Source of the DNA: Tragulus kanchil
Lineage: Eukaryota; Chordata; Mammalia; Artiodactyla; Tragulidae
Direction of reading: 5' to 3'
NCBI GenBank assembly: GCA_022376925.1
Contig: JAIOJX010000026.1
Span: 253,887,330-253,951,329, forward strand
DNA: 64,000 bases
Both the position numbers and the translations under genes were made by a program. Below, piece after piece: positions 23,275-35,734 of this stretch. Positions within the stretch are counted from its first letter, which is position 1. Each line of letters starts with the position of its first letter. Under the pieces are notes generated by a model. That model saw only the letters and a list, made by a program, of their open reading frames with translations. It was not told the origin of the DNA and ran no database searches.

Positions 23275-23686
23275 TTGAATTATTTTCGTATAGATTTTGC
23301 AAAGGTTCTATGCTGATTCTATTTTTGAAAATTACTGATTCCTAACAACTGTCTCTGCTCATTGGTTTCACAGTTCTGTTTCTGATTATCACTCATCCCC
23401 GAAGGAGGATAGTGGGAACGGCGGGCAGTTTCAGCAGAGGGAACTAAGCTGAGGAAACAGTAGACTGAGAAATCTTAGAGTGCATGGAACCTCTAAGAGC
23501 CTCAGAAAGCTTTCTAGTGCCCTCCGTGAAGGGCTTCGCCTGTGAGCATGTCTCTTCCTAGTGTTGTCAGCATTCCGTGGCTCTTCCTTGAATGAGCACG
23601 ATGCCTTTCTTCTTAATAATGACAAGTGTAGTAATGTTTCCTCCCTCTCACCTGCTCTCCCTCCCTCCTTCCATCCTCCCTTTCTT

Positions 23687-23738
23687 CATTGTTGTTGGTC
23701 TTCTGTCCCTCAGTCATGTGACCCCATGGACTGCAGAG
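23687..23738 (-). mobile_element. Bov-A fragment, antisense
   Basis: A 'ttgttgttggtc...tcatgtgaccccatggact' fragment of about 50 bp; a second copy is at about 24766-24817 by duplication. Confidence 0.6.
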
Positions 23739-23742
23739 ACAC

Positions 23743-23985
23743 CATAATAGTGGTTATGAACCTCAATTCTGGAGGCATTCTGCTTAGATTTGAGTTCAGC
23801 TTCTGCCATTTACAGGTTGTGGCCCTGAGTAAGTCAGTCACTCTCTCGGTGCCTCTGTGTCCTCACTTGTAACGTGGGGATGGTGATAATAATAGTAGCT
23901 ACCTCATAAGCCTATCAGGAGCATGTGGTTTAAAATGCGTAAGATACCTTGAACGGTTCCTGTCAAAATGTAAGAACTAAGTGTT
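23743..23985 (+). mobile_element. MIR SINE, sense (copy at 24822-25064)
   Basis: Well-ordered MIR blocks: 'tgagttcagcttctgcc', 'gtggccctgagtaagtcagt', 'ctctgtgtcctcacttgtaa', 'aataatagtagctacctcat'. Confidence 0.85.
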
Positions 23986-25507
23986 CTTACTTAGTCAAAC
24001 TGTGTGTGATCACAGGCTATAAATCCTATTGCTTATTATCAATATTCTCCATTCAATCACACGGGTAGACTTCCTGTATAAATGTCGGTGTTGCTGTTTC
24101 TCACTGAGCTCCATAACCCCGACTGCTAGTGTGTCAGCAATATTCCTAGAAAAACTCCAAGAATTTGCTGTGCTAGCCGAGGCATCACTGATGGAGGCCT
24201 TCAGGGCCACATGCTGCTCTGGGAACTTGGTCTACTGCTCAAGATCTGTCAATTTTGTGTCTTCCCTCCCAGCGCCTTTCAACTTGGTCCAGAGTCTGCT
24301 GTCATTTGGCAGCTGGTTTGCATAGTTTGTGGTCTGAGGCTATGACTATTTTCCAGCTTCATTGGAGATGAAGTCTTCGTCCCTGTTTTTATCATTCTTC
24401 TTGTTCTTAGGTTTGGTTTCAGGAATGCAAAATTGTCTCTGCTCATTGGTTTCACAGTTCTGTTTCTGATTATCACTCATCCCGAAGGAGGATAGTGGGA
24501 CGGGCAGTTTCAGCAGAGGGAACTAAGCTGAGGAAACAGTAGACTGAGAAATCTTAGAGTGCATGGAACCTCTAAGAGCCTCAGAAAGCTTTCTAGTGCC
24601 CTCCGTGAAGGGCTTCGCCTGTGAGCATGTCTCTTCCTAGTGTTGTCAGCATTCCGTGGCTCTTCCTTGAATGAGCACGATGCCTTTCTTCTTAATAATG
24701 ACAAGTGTAGTAATGTTTCCTCCCTCTCACCTGCTCTCCCTCCCTCCTTCCATCCTCCCTTTCTTCATTGTTGTTGGTCTTCTGTCCCTCAGTCATGTGA
24801 CCCCATGGACTGCAGAGACACCATAATAGTGGTTATGAACCTCAATTCTGGAGGCATTCTGCTTAGATTTGAGTTCAGCTTCTGCCATTTACAGGTTGTG
24901 GCCCTGAGTAAGTCAGTCACTCTCTCGGTGCCTCTGTGTCCTCACTTGTAACGTGGGGATGGTGATAATAATAGTAGCTACCTCATAAGCCTATCAGGAG
25001 CATGTGGTTTAAAATGCGTAAGATACCTTGAACGGTTCCTGTCAAAATGTAAGAACTAAGTGTTCTTACTTAGTCAAACTGTGTGTGATCACAGGCTATA
25101 AATCCTATTGCTTATTATCAATATTCTCCATTCAATCACACGGGTAGACTTCCTGTATAAATGTCGTGTGTTGCTGTTTCTCACTGAGCTCCATAACCCC
25201 GACTGCTAGTGTGTCAGCAATATTCCTAGAAAAACTCCAAGAATTTGCTGTGCTAGCCGAGGCATCACTGATGGAGGCCTTCAGGGCCACATGCTGCTCT
25301 GGGAACTTGGTCTACTGCTCAAGATCTGTCAATTTTGTGTCTTCCCTCCCAGCGCCTTTCAACTTGGTCCAGAGTCTGCTGTCATTTGGCAGCTGGTTTG
25401 CATAGTTTGTGGTCTGAGGCTATGACTATTTTCCAGCTTCATTGGAGATGAAGTCTTCGTCCCTGTTTTTTTTATCATTCTTCTTGTTCTTTAGGTGGTT
25501 TCAGGAA

Positions 25508-25680
25508 GGAAAGCAGGGGTGAAAATACCTTTACTAGGTCATCTAGAACCAGCAGTAGAGCTAAACTTAAACTGATTTTGTTAAATCAAACTTTAAATTG
25601 CTATTCAGAAACTACAAAACCATGTATTTCTGTAAATTAAGTACTTATTCATTACAACTTATAGAAACATACTTCATTTT
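25508..25680. other. Short unassigned DNA
   Basis: Flank of duplication 6 and target region of the following Bov-tA. Confidence 0.4.
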
Positions 25681-25891
25681 GTTGTTGTTGTTTAGTTTCT
25701 AAGTCATGCCTGACTCTGACACCCTGTGGTTTAGGGCCCACCAGACCCCTCTGTCCATGGGATTTCCCAGGCAAGAATACTGGATTGGGTTTCCATTTTC
25801 TTCTCCAGGAGATCTTCTGGACCCAGGGATTGAACTCAAGTTTCCTTCATTGGCAGGTGGATTCTCTACTGCTGAACCACTGGGGAAGCCC
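25681..25891 (-). mobile_element. Bov-tA type SINE, antisense
   Basis: A (GTT)n tail side, inverted Bov-A body (ctctgtccatgggatttccc, gcaagaatactgg) and inverted head (ccactggggaagccc). Short direct repeat ttcatttt on both sides. Confidence 0.9.
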
Positions 25892-26631
25892 ATGTTTCAT
25901 TTTAAGTCTGTATGTTATACAGAAACCATTAAAAGTCTTTATTAAATTAGCATAATCACCTATGTATAAACCCAGTAAGGCAAAAAAGCCTGAATAAAAA
26001 TCCTTTTGCCTCTTCCCCAGTTTCTTCGCTCCCACTTCCCAAGAACAATCATTTTACCTGTTTTTTTTTTTTTTTTAGTTCTTCTGACAATTAGCTTGAT
26101 ACATTTAAATCATCAGCAATGTATTTTATTTATATACATATGCATATTTTTCTGGTTATGTATTGCACTGCATATAAAAACCAAATAACAAACTGGCATG
26201 TTAGGACGTGTGTTGCATAAATGGCTGTCACAATTCTTCTGATAGAGTTGCACTGTCTGAATGTTACATACAACTTCATTAACCTAGTTTCAAATACAGA
26301 CTCCTTAGCATTTGCTGTCAGAGTAGATTTTCCTTTTCACTGTAGAACTGATTCATTGGCTCTCAGGTAAATGGGGACAATATTTTCCCAAAGACTACCA
26401 GAGTCATCTGTTTGAAAACTTTCTCTTTGTTTCTCTGTAATTTCTCTTTATGTATAAATCAGACATTATTTCTCTACCCAGATTCGCTGAGTTTTCCTGA
26501 AAACACTTCCTTTCATTCTTAGTTTTTTTTCCTAATTGGTCCTTTTCTTAAACTTTTGGTAGTTTTACCTAATATAAGTTTAAAATAGCTTATCTACAAC
26601 TCCAAATTAAAAAGTTCTGGAAAGCATACAT
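25892..26631. other. Unassigned AT-rich DNA
   Basis: Contains a poly(T) run at about 26060-26076. No recognised family and no coding signal. Confidence 0.35.
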
Positions 26632-26640
26632 TGTTTCTTT

Positions 26641-26903
26641 TTTTAAATGTTGGCCTCTTTTATTGGTTTAATTTATTTTCATCCACCTTTATTCTTTGGC
26701 CTATGTGGGCCTCCCATTGCCATGGCCTCTTTCCTTGCAGAGTACTGGCTCTGGGCTCATGTGCTCCAGAGACCTGGCTCGTAATTGGACATACCCATTC
26801 AGCTACTCTTTGGCACATGGGATCTTCCCAGGCCAGGGATTGAACCAGTGCCCCTTGCACTGCAAGGTGAACTCTTTACCCACTGGACCACCAGGAAAGC
26901 CCC
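26641..26903 (-). mobile_element. tRNA-derived SINE (T+ family), older copy, antisense
   Basis: Same body as the younger copies (cctatgtgggcctccca, cttgcactgcaaggtg, ccactggaccaccagg), but the GC-rich 3' block is missing and most CpGs are lost. Candidate target-site duplication tgtttcttt at 26632-26640 and 26909-26917. Confidence 0.8.
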
Positions 26904-26917
26904 AAGGCTGTTTCTTT

Positions 26918-27674
26918 GTAACTAATTTGGTTGTAAAACCTGGCTTAAAATATTTGAGGAAATACTTATTGCCTCAAGTGTTTAGCTATGAGGGATATCA
27001 TACCCCATTGGAGTTATTATACAGTTTAATATGTATACATTATTACCACTTTAAAATCTGGAATATTCTGAATTTCAGAACATTTCTGGTCTTGAAAGCT
27101 TTTAATAAGGGTATGTTGACTTGTATTATAATAGTCAAGTACTATTAGTATTGAATTCTCAGCTTAGTTAAGTAGATGAACCCTGTTTGCTAAATACTGT
27201 CTTAAGACAACAGTGCTGTTTTGTTTATATCTGTATCCCCTAACGTCCAGTAAGGAAAAAGAAACTATGCTAGTTATTTTAACAGAGAGAATTTAATCTA
27301 GGATCTTAGCTGAATGGTTGCCAAAGTCAAAAAATAAATAGAAGGTAGTACATTGAGACAGAGGTATTAACGGTGGGAAGAGCTAACACTCAGGGGCTGT
27401 AAGAACAAAGAGAAGAGTGTGGAATTATTAGAACTTTGAAAATTGGATAAAGACCCTGAAGGGCTAAAACTCAAGCCTAAAGAAGTAGAATTGTCTGGAG
27501 CTGGTATGTTTGAGGGGGTTTAATGAAGGCAGTTCTGGAAGTGCCAGAAAATGACAGCTAGAGTCTCCTGCTGCTGACAGGAGGAAGAGCAACTGTTGGG
27601 GCGATGTGGAGAGGCAGGGTAAGCAAACAGGAGCAAATAATCCTGTCTTCCTCGCTTAGCCTCCCTGTCCCTCT
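26918..27674. other. Unassigned DNA, mostly duplicated
   Basis: No family recognised. From 26969 it is repeated at 28121-28825. Confidence 0.4.
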
Positions 27675-29272
27675 CTAGTGCCCTTTAATTTAAATATATT
27701 TATTTATTTATTTATTTATTTGAACTGGAAGATCACTTGTTTACAATACTGCGATAGTTTTTTGCCACCACAAACCCTCCTCTGATGCGCCTCCTCACTC
27801 TATCCCTCCAGGTTGTTGCAGAGCACTGGCTTTGGATGCCTTGCGTTACACATCAAAGTCTCACTGATTATCTATTTTACATATGGTAATGTGTGCATTT
27901 CAATGCTATTCTCTCAAATCATCCCACCTTCTCCTTCTCTCACTGAGTCCAGAAGTCTGTTCTTTACATATTTGCCTTGCTGCCCTGCATGTAAGATCAT
28001 TGGCACCATCTTTGTAGATCCTATATATATGCATTAATATATGGTTATTTGTCTTTCTCTTACTGACTTACTTCATTCTGTATAATAGGGTTAATGTTCG
28101 CCCACCTCATTAGAACTGACTTGCCTCAAGTGTTTAGCTATGAGGATATCATACCCCATTGGAGTTATTATACAGTTTAATATGTATACATTATTACCAC
28201 TTTAAAATCTGGAATATTCTGAATTTCAGAACATTTCTGGTCTTGAAAGCTTTTAATAAGGGTATGTTGACTTGTATTATAATAGTCAAGTACTATTAGT
28301 ATTGAATTCTCAGCTTAGTTAAGTAGATGAACCCTGTTTGCTAAATACTGTCTTAAGACAACAGTGCTGTTTTGTTTATATCTGTATCCCCTAACGTCCA
28401 GTAAGGAAAAAGAAACTATGCTAGTTATTTTAACAGAGAGAATTTAATCTAGGATCTTAGCTGAATGGTTGCCAAAGTCAAAAAATAAATAGAAGGTAGT
28501 ACATTGAGACAGAGGTATTAACGGTGGGAAGAGCTAACACTCAGGGGCTGTAAGAACAAAGAGAAGAGTGTGGAATTATTAGAACTTTGAAAATTGGATA
28601 AAGACCCTGAAGGGCTAAAACTCAAGCCTAAAGAAGTAGAATTGTCTGGAGCTGGTATGTTTGAGGGGGTTTAATGAAGGCAGTTCTGGAAGTGCCAGAA
28701 AATGACAGCTAGAGTCTCCTGCTGCTGACAGGAGGAAGAGCAACTGTTGGGGCGATGTGGAGAGGCAGGGTAAGCAAACAGGAGCAAATAATCCTGTCTT
28801 CCTCGCTTAGCCTCCCTGTCCCTCTCTAGTGCCCTTTAATTTAAATATATTTATTTATTTATTTATTTATTTGAACTGGAAGATCACTTGTTTACAATAC
28901 TGCGATAGTTTTTTGCCACCACAAACCCTCCTCTGATGCGCCTCCTCACTCTATCCCTCCAGGTTGTTGCAGAGCACTGGCTTTGGATGCCTTGCGTTAC
29001 ACATCAAAGTCTCACTGATTATCTATTTTACATATGGTAATGTGTGCATTTCAATGCTATTCTCTCAAATCATCCCACCTTCTCCTTCTCTCACTGAGTC
29101 CAGAAGTCTGTTCTTTACATATTTGCCTTGCTGCCCTGCATGTAAGATCATTGGCACCATCTTTGTAGATCCTATATATATGCATTAATATATGGTTATT
29201 TGTCTTTCTCTTACTGACTTACTTCATTCTGTATAATAGGGTTAATGTTCGCCCACCTCATTAGAACTGACT
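26969..29272 (+). repeat. Direct duplication 7 (about 1.15 kb, adjacent)
   Basis: 26969-28120 is repeated at 28121-29272. The join shares about one base; the only difference I noticed is gagggatatc against gaggatatc at the left edge. It spans the 3' end of an L1 insertion and its left target-site duplication. Confidence 0.95.
27685..28120 (-). mobile_element. Ruminant L1 3' UTR, antisense, duplicate copy
   Basis: Reads (ATTT)n tail, 'gaactggaagatcacttgtt', 'tccctccaggttgttgcag', 'attttacatatggtaat', 'cttactgacttacttcattc'. Broken at 28120 by the duplication join; the complete version is 28836-29345. Confidence 0.85.
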
Positions 29273-29345
29273 CAAATATATTCCTTTTTATACCTGTTCT
29301 ATTGTGTATATGTATCACAACTTCTTGATCCATTCATCTGCTCAT
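28836..29345 (-). mobile_element. Ruminant L1, 3' segment of a twin-primed insertion
   Basis: 3' UTR and the extreme end of the L1, antisense, ending at 'ccattcatctgctcatgg' near 29345. The next bases switch to sense ORF2 3' sequence, giving the layout of an L1 with its 5' part inverted. Left target-site duplication ctagtgccct at about 28826-28835 (also at 27675-27684 through the duplication). Confidence 0.85.
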
Positions 29346-29746
29346 GGACCCAAATAGACATTTCTCCAAAGAAACACAAATGACTGGTAAACACATAAAA
29401 AGGTGCTCAACCTCACTCATCATTAGAGAAGTGCAAGTCAAAACCACTCTGAGGTATTATCTCACATGGGTCAGAATGGGCATCATCAAAAAGTCTGTAA
29501 ACAATAACTGCTGAAGAAGGTGTGTTGAAAAGGGAACACTCTTACACTGTTAGGGGGATTGCAAATTGGTTCACCACTATAGAGGACAGAATGGAGATTC
29601 CTTTAAAAATCTAGAAATAAAACTACCACATAACTCAGCAGTCCCACTGCTGGGCATATACCCTGAGGAAATCAGAAATGAAAAATGCACGTGTACCACA
29701 ATGTTCATTGCAGCACTATTTACAATAGTCAGGACCTGGAAGCCTC
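29346..29746 (+). mobile_element. Ruminant L1, inverted 5' segment (ORF2 C-terminal region)
   Basis: Sense ORF2 3' region: 'gacatttctccaaagaaac', 'gtgcaagtcaaaaccactct', 'ttagggggattgcaaattgg', 'ccactgctgggcatatacc', 'ttcattgcagcactattta'. It ends just where the neighbouring antisense segment starts in L1 coordinates. Right target-site duplication ctagtgccct at 29747-29756. Confidence 0.85.
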
Positions 29747-29756
29747 CTAGTGCCCT

Positions 29757-30589
29757 CTATTAATAGAACCTACCAGAGAGCCAGCTGGCAGAGGAGAATA
29801 CAGTTTGCAGAATTTTACCAACAGAATTCCAAAACAGAGTATAGAAGGGTGGGTTTGGAGCTGAGAGGTAATAGCTGAAAAATGGGCATAGTGCAAATTT
29901 TGAGCTATTCAGCATCCATATAAAACCATCTAAACCTATTTGAATTTCCATATTGCAACAATAACAAACAAATGCAACTGCTCCTTATACCAAAGAAGTT
30001 TTTACTTTTTCTTCAAAAGGGAGAGATATAAAGTCACAATAGGCAAATTAAATAATATCCTAACATATTTAATATGGAGATTATCAAGGTAGTCATCTTT
30101 AGCTGATATTGATTACTCCTTAAATTCATTTCAGTTACATACTAATATTCTGTGATCTAATGACTCAATTATAAATCTGACACTATCAATAATCTTTTCA
30201 AAATAAAAAGTGGAGAAAAGAAAAAAGGAAATTCGTAATACATGGAAGTATATATGTATATATATTATAACACAATATGTATTATATAAAACATAATACA
30301 TGATAATAAATATTATAATAATATATTGTGTAATATCTTTATTTATATTTATATAACCAGCAAGGAAGATAATACACAGTGTTTATAGTCTTAGTTTCAC
30401 AAGGCTGTATTGCTATTATAACTTCCTTTTCCTACTAAACATTTCAGGTTTTATTTACTCTCAGACAGTATTTCAACTGTCCCAAGTCCTTTACTTGGTG
30501 GTATAACCAAATCTTTGTTCTTAAAGTGTCTGAGTCTTTAATGGTTAAGCTTTTCTTAGTCATTATAGTTTTTCAAAAACTTGCTATTA
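29757..30589. other. Unassigned AT-rich DNA with a TA-rich tract
   Basis: Includes an AT-only low-complexity stretch at about 30248-30356 (tatatat, ataatat). No gene. Confidence 0.4.
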
Positions 30590-32285
30590 CAAATGAAAAT
30601 ACTAGGAGTCACCTGAAAGAATACCGGGATTCCATATATTGCCCTTCCTGCTCCGTTGTATAGCAGCAACCTAACTTCGTCTTGGTAATCAGGATCAATT
30701 GCTCTGTCAATAAGTGACCCTTTTCTTTGGCAGTTGATAATACCAACATGTGAAACTCAAAAGGGCCACGCAGTATTCTCAAACTTTCAATTCAGTGGAA
30801 TCATTGTGTCTCAGATGAAGATATTCCTCTAGAACCTTCAAGCCTACAGAGTTTAAAATTATGAGAAAAGAAATTAAATAATCTCTGAGCAGTTATGATA
30901 TTGAAAGTAGCCACTCCTATCCCTTGATGATTCATGGACCCATCTGATGTCTCTAGGAGAAACAATCATGTTAGTCACTGAAGCAAAGCTTATACTGTAG
31001 CCTGTAAAGGAGAAACAAAACATTCCAGAAACTGATGTTGTAACTAAATCTTCAATAGGTCATTCTACTGTTCTATCATGCCAGTCATTTCTGGGTGATG
31101 GAATTATGTCCCACTAGATCAGTAGAAAGCTATGTCTATTAGCTTACTGCTGCAAGAATGAATGCACACATTGGGAACCGTGGATTTTGTGTAAACTAAG
31201 GAGTAGATATTGATTACTCCTTAAATTCATTTCAGTTACATACTAATATTCTGTGATCTAATGACTCAATTATAAATCTGACACTATCAATAATCTTTTC
31301 AAAATAAAAAGTGGAGAAAAGAAAAAGGAAATTGTAATACATGGAAGTATATATGTATATATATTATAACACAATATGTATTATATAAAACATAATACAT
31401 GATAATAAATATTATAATAATATATTGTGTAATATCTTTATTTATATTTATATAACCAGCAAGGAAGATAATACACAGTGTTTATAGTCTTAGTTTCACA
31501 AGGCTGTATTGCTATTATAACTTCCTTTTCCTACTAAACATTTCAGGTTTTATTTACTCTCAGACAGTATTTCAACTGTCCCAAGTCCTTTACTTGGTGG
31601 TATAACCAAATCTTTGTTCTTAAAGTGTCTGAGTCTTTAATGGTTAAGCTTTTCTTAGTCATTATAGTTTTTCAAAAACTTGCTATTACAAATGAAAATA
31701 CTAGGAGTCACCTGAAAGAATACCGGGATTCCATATATTGCCCTTCCTGCTCCGTTGTATAGCAGCAACCTAACTTCGTCTTGGTAATCAGGATCAATTG
31801 CTCTGTCAATAAGTGACCCTTTTCTTTGGCAGTTGATAATACCAACATGTGAAACTCAAAAGGGCCACGCAGTATTCTCAAACTTTCAATTCAGTGGAAT
31901 CATTGTGTCTCAGATGAAGATATTCCTCTAGAACCTTCAAGCCTACAGAGTTTAAAATTATGAGAAAAGAAATTAAATAATCTCTGAGCAGTTATGATAT
32001 TGAAAGTAGCCACTCCTATCCCTTGATGATTCATGGACCCATCTGATGTCTCTAGGAGAAACAATCATGTTAGTCACTGAAGCAAAGCTTATACTGTAGC
32101 CTGTAAAGGAGAAACAAAACATTCCAGAAACTGATGTTGTAACTAAATCTTCAATAGGTCATTCTACTGTTCTATCATGCCAGTCATTTCTGGGTGATGG
32201 AATTATGTCCCACTAGATCAGTAGAAAGCTATGTCTATTAGCTTACTGCTGCAAGAATGAATGCACACATTGGGAACCGTGGATT
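30105..32285 (+). repeat. Direct duplication 8 (about 1.08 kb, adjacent)
   Basis: 30105-31186 is repeated at 31206-32285, with about 19 unaligned bases between. Indels include gaaaaaagg against gaaaaagg and attcgtaat against attgtaat. It contains a retroviral pol remnant in each copy. Confidence 0.95.
30590..31186 (-). pseudogene. ERV-L-like pol 3' remnant with dUTPase-like motif, antisense (copy at 31689-32285)
   Basis: On the minus strand a degraded reading matches the end of an ERV-L (class III) pol region. A short aspartate/tyrosine-containing dUTPase-like motif lies at about 30675-30720, preceded in the gene direction by a spacer with the expected Leu/Pro-rich pattern (about 30780-30850). 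The reading needs several frame changes and contains stop codons, so it is inactive. The identification comes from recalled family pattern and is tentative. The second copy is a duplicate, not a second provirus. Confidence 0.5.
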
Positions 32286-32885
32286 GTGTCATGATTGGTA
32301 AACTAAGGAAGTTTTATAGAGTCTGCAGAGCTGTAGCTAGCCATACAGTGGTCTTGTCAGGGATTGCTTAGAATTTATAAAGCAGTCAAGTTGCTGGGAC
32401 AGTCAATGGTCATGTCTTTAACACAGGGATTCATGCAGTTACCATGGCTTCTGTTCATCAATGGTCCTATCTTGAAACATAGGAATCTAAAGAACTGTGT
32501 TAAAGCAGTATGAATTTAGATTGCTTGTATGTTATGGTTTAGGATAGTTTATCTGCTTTGTGAGTTCTGGTACAGTTTTTAAAGTCATGGTCTCTGCTTT
32601 AATTTTCCTCAAAGCTACTGTCTAGACATATATTTTTTAATCCAGTTCATCAGGCTTTCTTTGAAAGATGGACTGTTATATTCTGGGGATATGATTAATA
32701 CAGGTCTGCACTGTTTCTTGAGAGGTCATTGTCATATACTGAGTTTTCAGTGGTAGCTGTTTTCAGCTCTTTAATCATCAGGGCTTCGTATTCTCTTCTT
32801 TGAATGAGGATTTGTTCAGTTTCATTGCATGAATGCAGGTGTACAGCACCAGTTAAGAATCTGGAAATCTTACCTTTGAACACAC
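32286..32885. other. Unassigned DNA (possible continuation of ERV remnant)
   Basis: No LTR seen. It may hold further decayed retroviral sequence; not demonstrable by eye. Confidence 0.3.
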
Positions 32886-32985
32886 AGTTGTTGTTGTCTT
32901 GTTGTTGTTTTAGTCATGTCCAACTCTTTTGTGACCCCATGAAGTATAGACTGCCAGGCTCCTCTGTCCATGGGATTTCCCAAGT
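32886..32985 (-). mobile_element. Bov-A truncated fragment, antisense
   Basis: (GTT)n followed by 'tttagtcatgtccaactc', 'gtgaccccatgaagtatag' and 'ctctgtccatgggatttccc'; stops after about 100 bp, then an AT-rich tract. Confidence 0.8.
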
Positions 32986-33964
32986 ATTTTTTAAATAAAT
33001 AAAATATAAAAAGGATTTTTAAAAATATTTTTTAAATATCTGAAACACAAATATTTTAAAAAGGATTATTATTTAAGTTTGATGCTCCTTCAGGAAAAAA
33101 TACAAATCTTCCAAATATGAGTCACAAAGGCATGTCTCATAATCTATTTGAATCTTTCTTAAATGATCAAATGACATTACCCCTTAATTTAGATATAGAT
33201 CACTCAACTTTGCTAGTGTCTGAATAATTATTCCTGTATCTAGTCACCATTATGGATGAGGACTTTAGGAATACTGTGATTAAAGGTCAGGGATGCCTGT
33301 GAACTATTTCAAACCTTAAACCAACTAAGAAGGAAGAAAATAACCAAGAATTAAAGCCAAAAATATGCGAAGGAATGAGAAGCAACTGGACATTTTGGCA
33401 TCTGGGGGATCTCGTTCTGATGATGTTGGGTGAAATGAGTCCTTTGGTCTTTTCCTCTGAAGTCCAAGAAACAGAGTAGTTTGCACTACAAACTGGACTT
33501 TCTGCAGAGCCTTTTCTCACCCTGAGCCCCTTCAAAGTTTTCAGCCTTACAAGTAAATGGAACAGAGGAGCACCTTCAATGTGATATATATTTTCCTCTG
33601 AATCCAGAGACTTCCCAGGTTTGAAACTGTGACAAAAGCTTTAAAGCCAGGACAATATTTAAGCTTCTCAAACTTTACTGAGAGAGGAGAGAACTGAACT
33701 TTAAAAAAATACCCAGATGATTAAGTCTGTTGCCTTTTAGTTCCATTATAGTAATGATGCTAAAAATAATTGCTCTTAGCACATACTGACTATATGAAAT
33801 CTTCTATATGCATCATGTCATTGAATGCTGATAAGCCTGTCAGGAAGTAAAATTCAGGAAAATTTTCATATTAAAGATCCTTGACTATCTTTGGAGACAT
33901 GGATCCATAATTTACAAACTCAAGCTAGCATCTTCTCTGAAACTCAATGAGAACTTTGAGATTT
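32986..33964. other. Unassigned DNA
   Basis: AT-rich at 32986-33075; no family or gene recognised. 33755-33860 may be a very decayed MIR. Confidence 0.35.
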
Positions 33965-34140
33965 CCTCAAGGCTGATATGAAACTGCTTACATAGAATCA
34001 CCTCAAGAGCTTAACGAAGACTTAGGTGTCTGGATTTCATGCCTAAACTTCCCAGATGGCATTTTTAAGGATAGGACCCAGAATCTTCATTTCACCAAAC
34101 TTCCTAGGTGAGTCTTATGTACATCAAAATTTGAGGGGCA
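33965..34140. mobile_element. MER5-like (hAT-Charlie) DNA transposon remnant
   Basis: Blocks 'agaatcacctcaagagctta', 'ggacccagaatcttcattt' and 'cttcctaggtgagtctta' fit a MER5A/B-like non-autonomous element with related ends. Orientation not assigned. Confidence 0.5.
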
Positions 34141-34547
34141 ATGTTCTACCTACATACCTTAATTTCAGATTTCTGTTGGTTATATTATATTTATATATTG
34201 GTTATATATTTTTTTTTAAAAGAGTTTCCCTAAATTATTTAGTGCAGTGCTTAAGGAATTCTCTTATAAAGTTATTAATGAAGTGTTTGACCTTTTATAC
34301 TCATTAATGACATCTTAATAAAACAGCTATATGAATAGATATATAATATGCTATGTGATAGTCCAGCTGATTTGTGAGGTTTAGGTTCCTAAAAAATGTC
34401 TTGGAAGGAAAATTCATGCATAATAAATTTTAGAATTTAAAAGAATAAGAAGGTTAGAGAATTAAAGTCCTATAAAAAACTATTCTTTTATTCATTTCCT
34501 TCTGTGAGTGCAAAATTAAAGGGTAAAGGTATATAAGTAAAGAGACT
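34141..34547. other. Unassigned AT-rich DNA
   Basis: No recognised feature. Confidence 0.35.
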
Positions 34548-34560
34548 ATCATTGGACACT

Positions 34561-34775
34561 ATGTTGTTGTTGTTTAATTGCTAAGTCATGTCTAACTTTT
34601 TTGTGACCCCATGGACTATAGCCTGCCAGGCTTCTCTGTCCATGGGTTTATCCCAGCAAGAATACAGGCATGGCTCACCATTTCCTCCTCCAGGGTTCTT
34701 TCCAACTCAGGAATCAAACCTGTGTTTCCTACATTGATAGGTGGATTCTTTACCTCTGAGCCACCATGGAAGCCC
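34561..34775 (-). mobile_element. Bov-tA type SINE, antisense
   Basis: (GTT)n tail, inverted Bov-A body and inverted head (gccaccatggaagccc). The 13-bp target-site duplication atcattggacact (34548-34560) and atcattgggcact (34776-34788) has one mismatch. Confidence 0.92.
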
Positions 34776-34788
34776 ATCATTGGGCACT

Positions 34789-35734
34789 CTACATGTCTCA
34801 TATTAGTGTTTTACTTTGGATTCCATCTGCTGTAAGTGGCATAAGGCCAAACCAAGCTGACTTAATTTAAAACCATTTTATGAATGGCCTACATAATTGA
34901 AAGGTTAAGTTGGTAGGCTCTATTGAATCTGGTGTATTCATGAGACCTTCAGAAATCTGTGTCCCTCTCTGTTTGTCTTCCATCCTGGCCCCTGCATCGT
35001 CTTTATTTCAGATAGACCTCGCCAGTAATGCACAGAGATGATCACCACCAAATCCAAGGCATATTCACTTGGCGATCCCTAGGGAGAATCTTTCCCTTTC
35101 CCCATGATAACAATGAAAACCCTGTGAGAAAACCCTGTGACTGGTGGATTCCCTGCACACACTGATCAGAGGGATGAAGAACTTTTAGTGGCCAGTGGGT
35201 TCATGCTAGGTGTGGAGTCAATTGCAACAGAATTTGCCCTGAGAGCAAAGGAGGATGATTTCTCAAAGGAAAAGCAGGAGGTCTTTTCAGAAGAGAAGTG
35301 TAGACCATGGGCAGATGGAAATAACAGCTATAGGGTATAAACTGAGTAGTGTGGAATTGATTTCCATTTACTGCCTTAAGCTATTTTAGGAAAATCTTTA
35401 GAATCTTCCTCCTTTAATGTTGCAATTAGATGCTTATTAAATTTCTTTGTTTTTGTTGTGAACAACCTTTATACAAAGAGGCTTCCCCTCCTTCTGTTCC
35501 TTTTCTTTCCTGTTCCTTGTCTTTCTTTCAAATAATCAATGCCCTTCTAATTTTTGATTCAGTTTTGATGTTCTCCTCATTTTGGGCCTAGAGATAAAGA
35601 ATAACTAGAAATGTCGGGGTATAAAAGCCTTTACTTACCTTCGATTTCATCTTTTTGATATAGCCAACTGAGTCTATTTCATACCCTGCTCCTGTATAGA
35701 AAATTATTTAGATTTAGTCACGAGGACAGTGTCG
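34789..35734. other. Unassigned DNA
   Basis: No recognised repeat or coding signal. Confidence 0.35.

Larger units (their letters stand above)
23350..25507 (+). repeat. Direct duplication 6 (about 1.08 kb, adjacent)
   Basis: 23350-24425 is repeated at 24434-25507, with a few filler bases between. Differences sit near the edges: gggaacggcgggcag against gggacgggcag on the left, and a ttcttaggtttgg against ttctttaggtgg difference on the right. It contains one Bov-A fragment and one MIR in each copy. Confidence 0.95.

Noticed and set aside
24279..24476. 65-codon minus-strand open frame with a Lys/Asn/Asp-rich reading, like a processed pseudogene
   Set aside because: It runs straight across the join of duplication 6 (24426-24433), so the reading is a product of concatenation. 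No gene family was recognised in either half.
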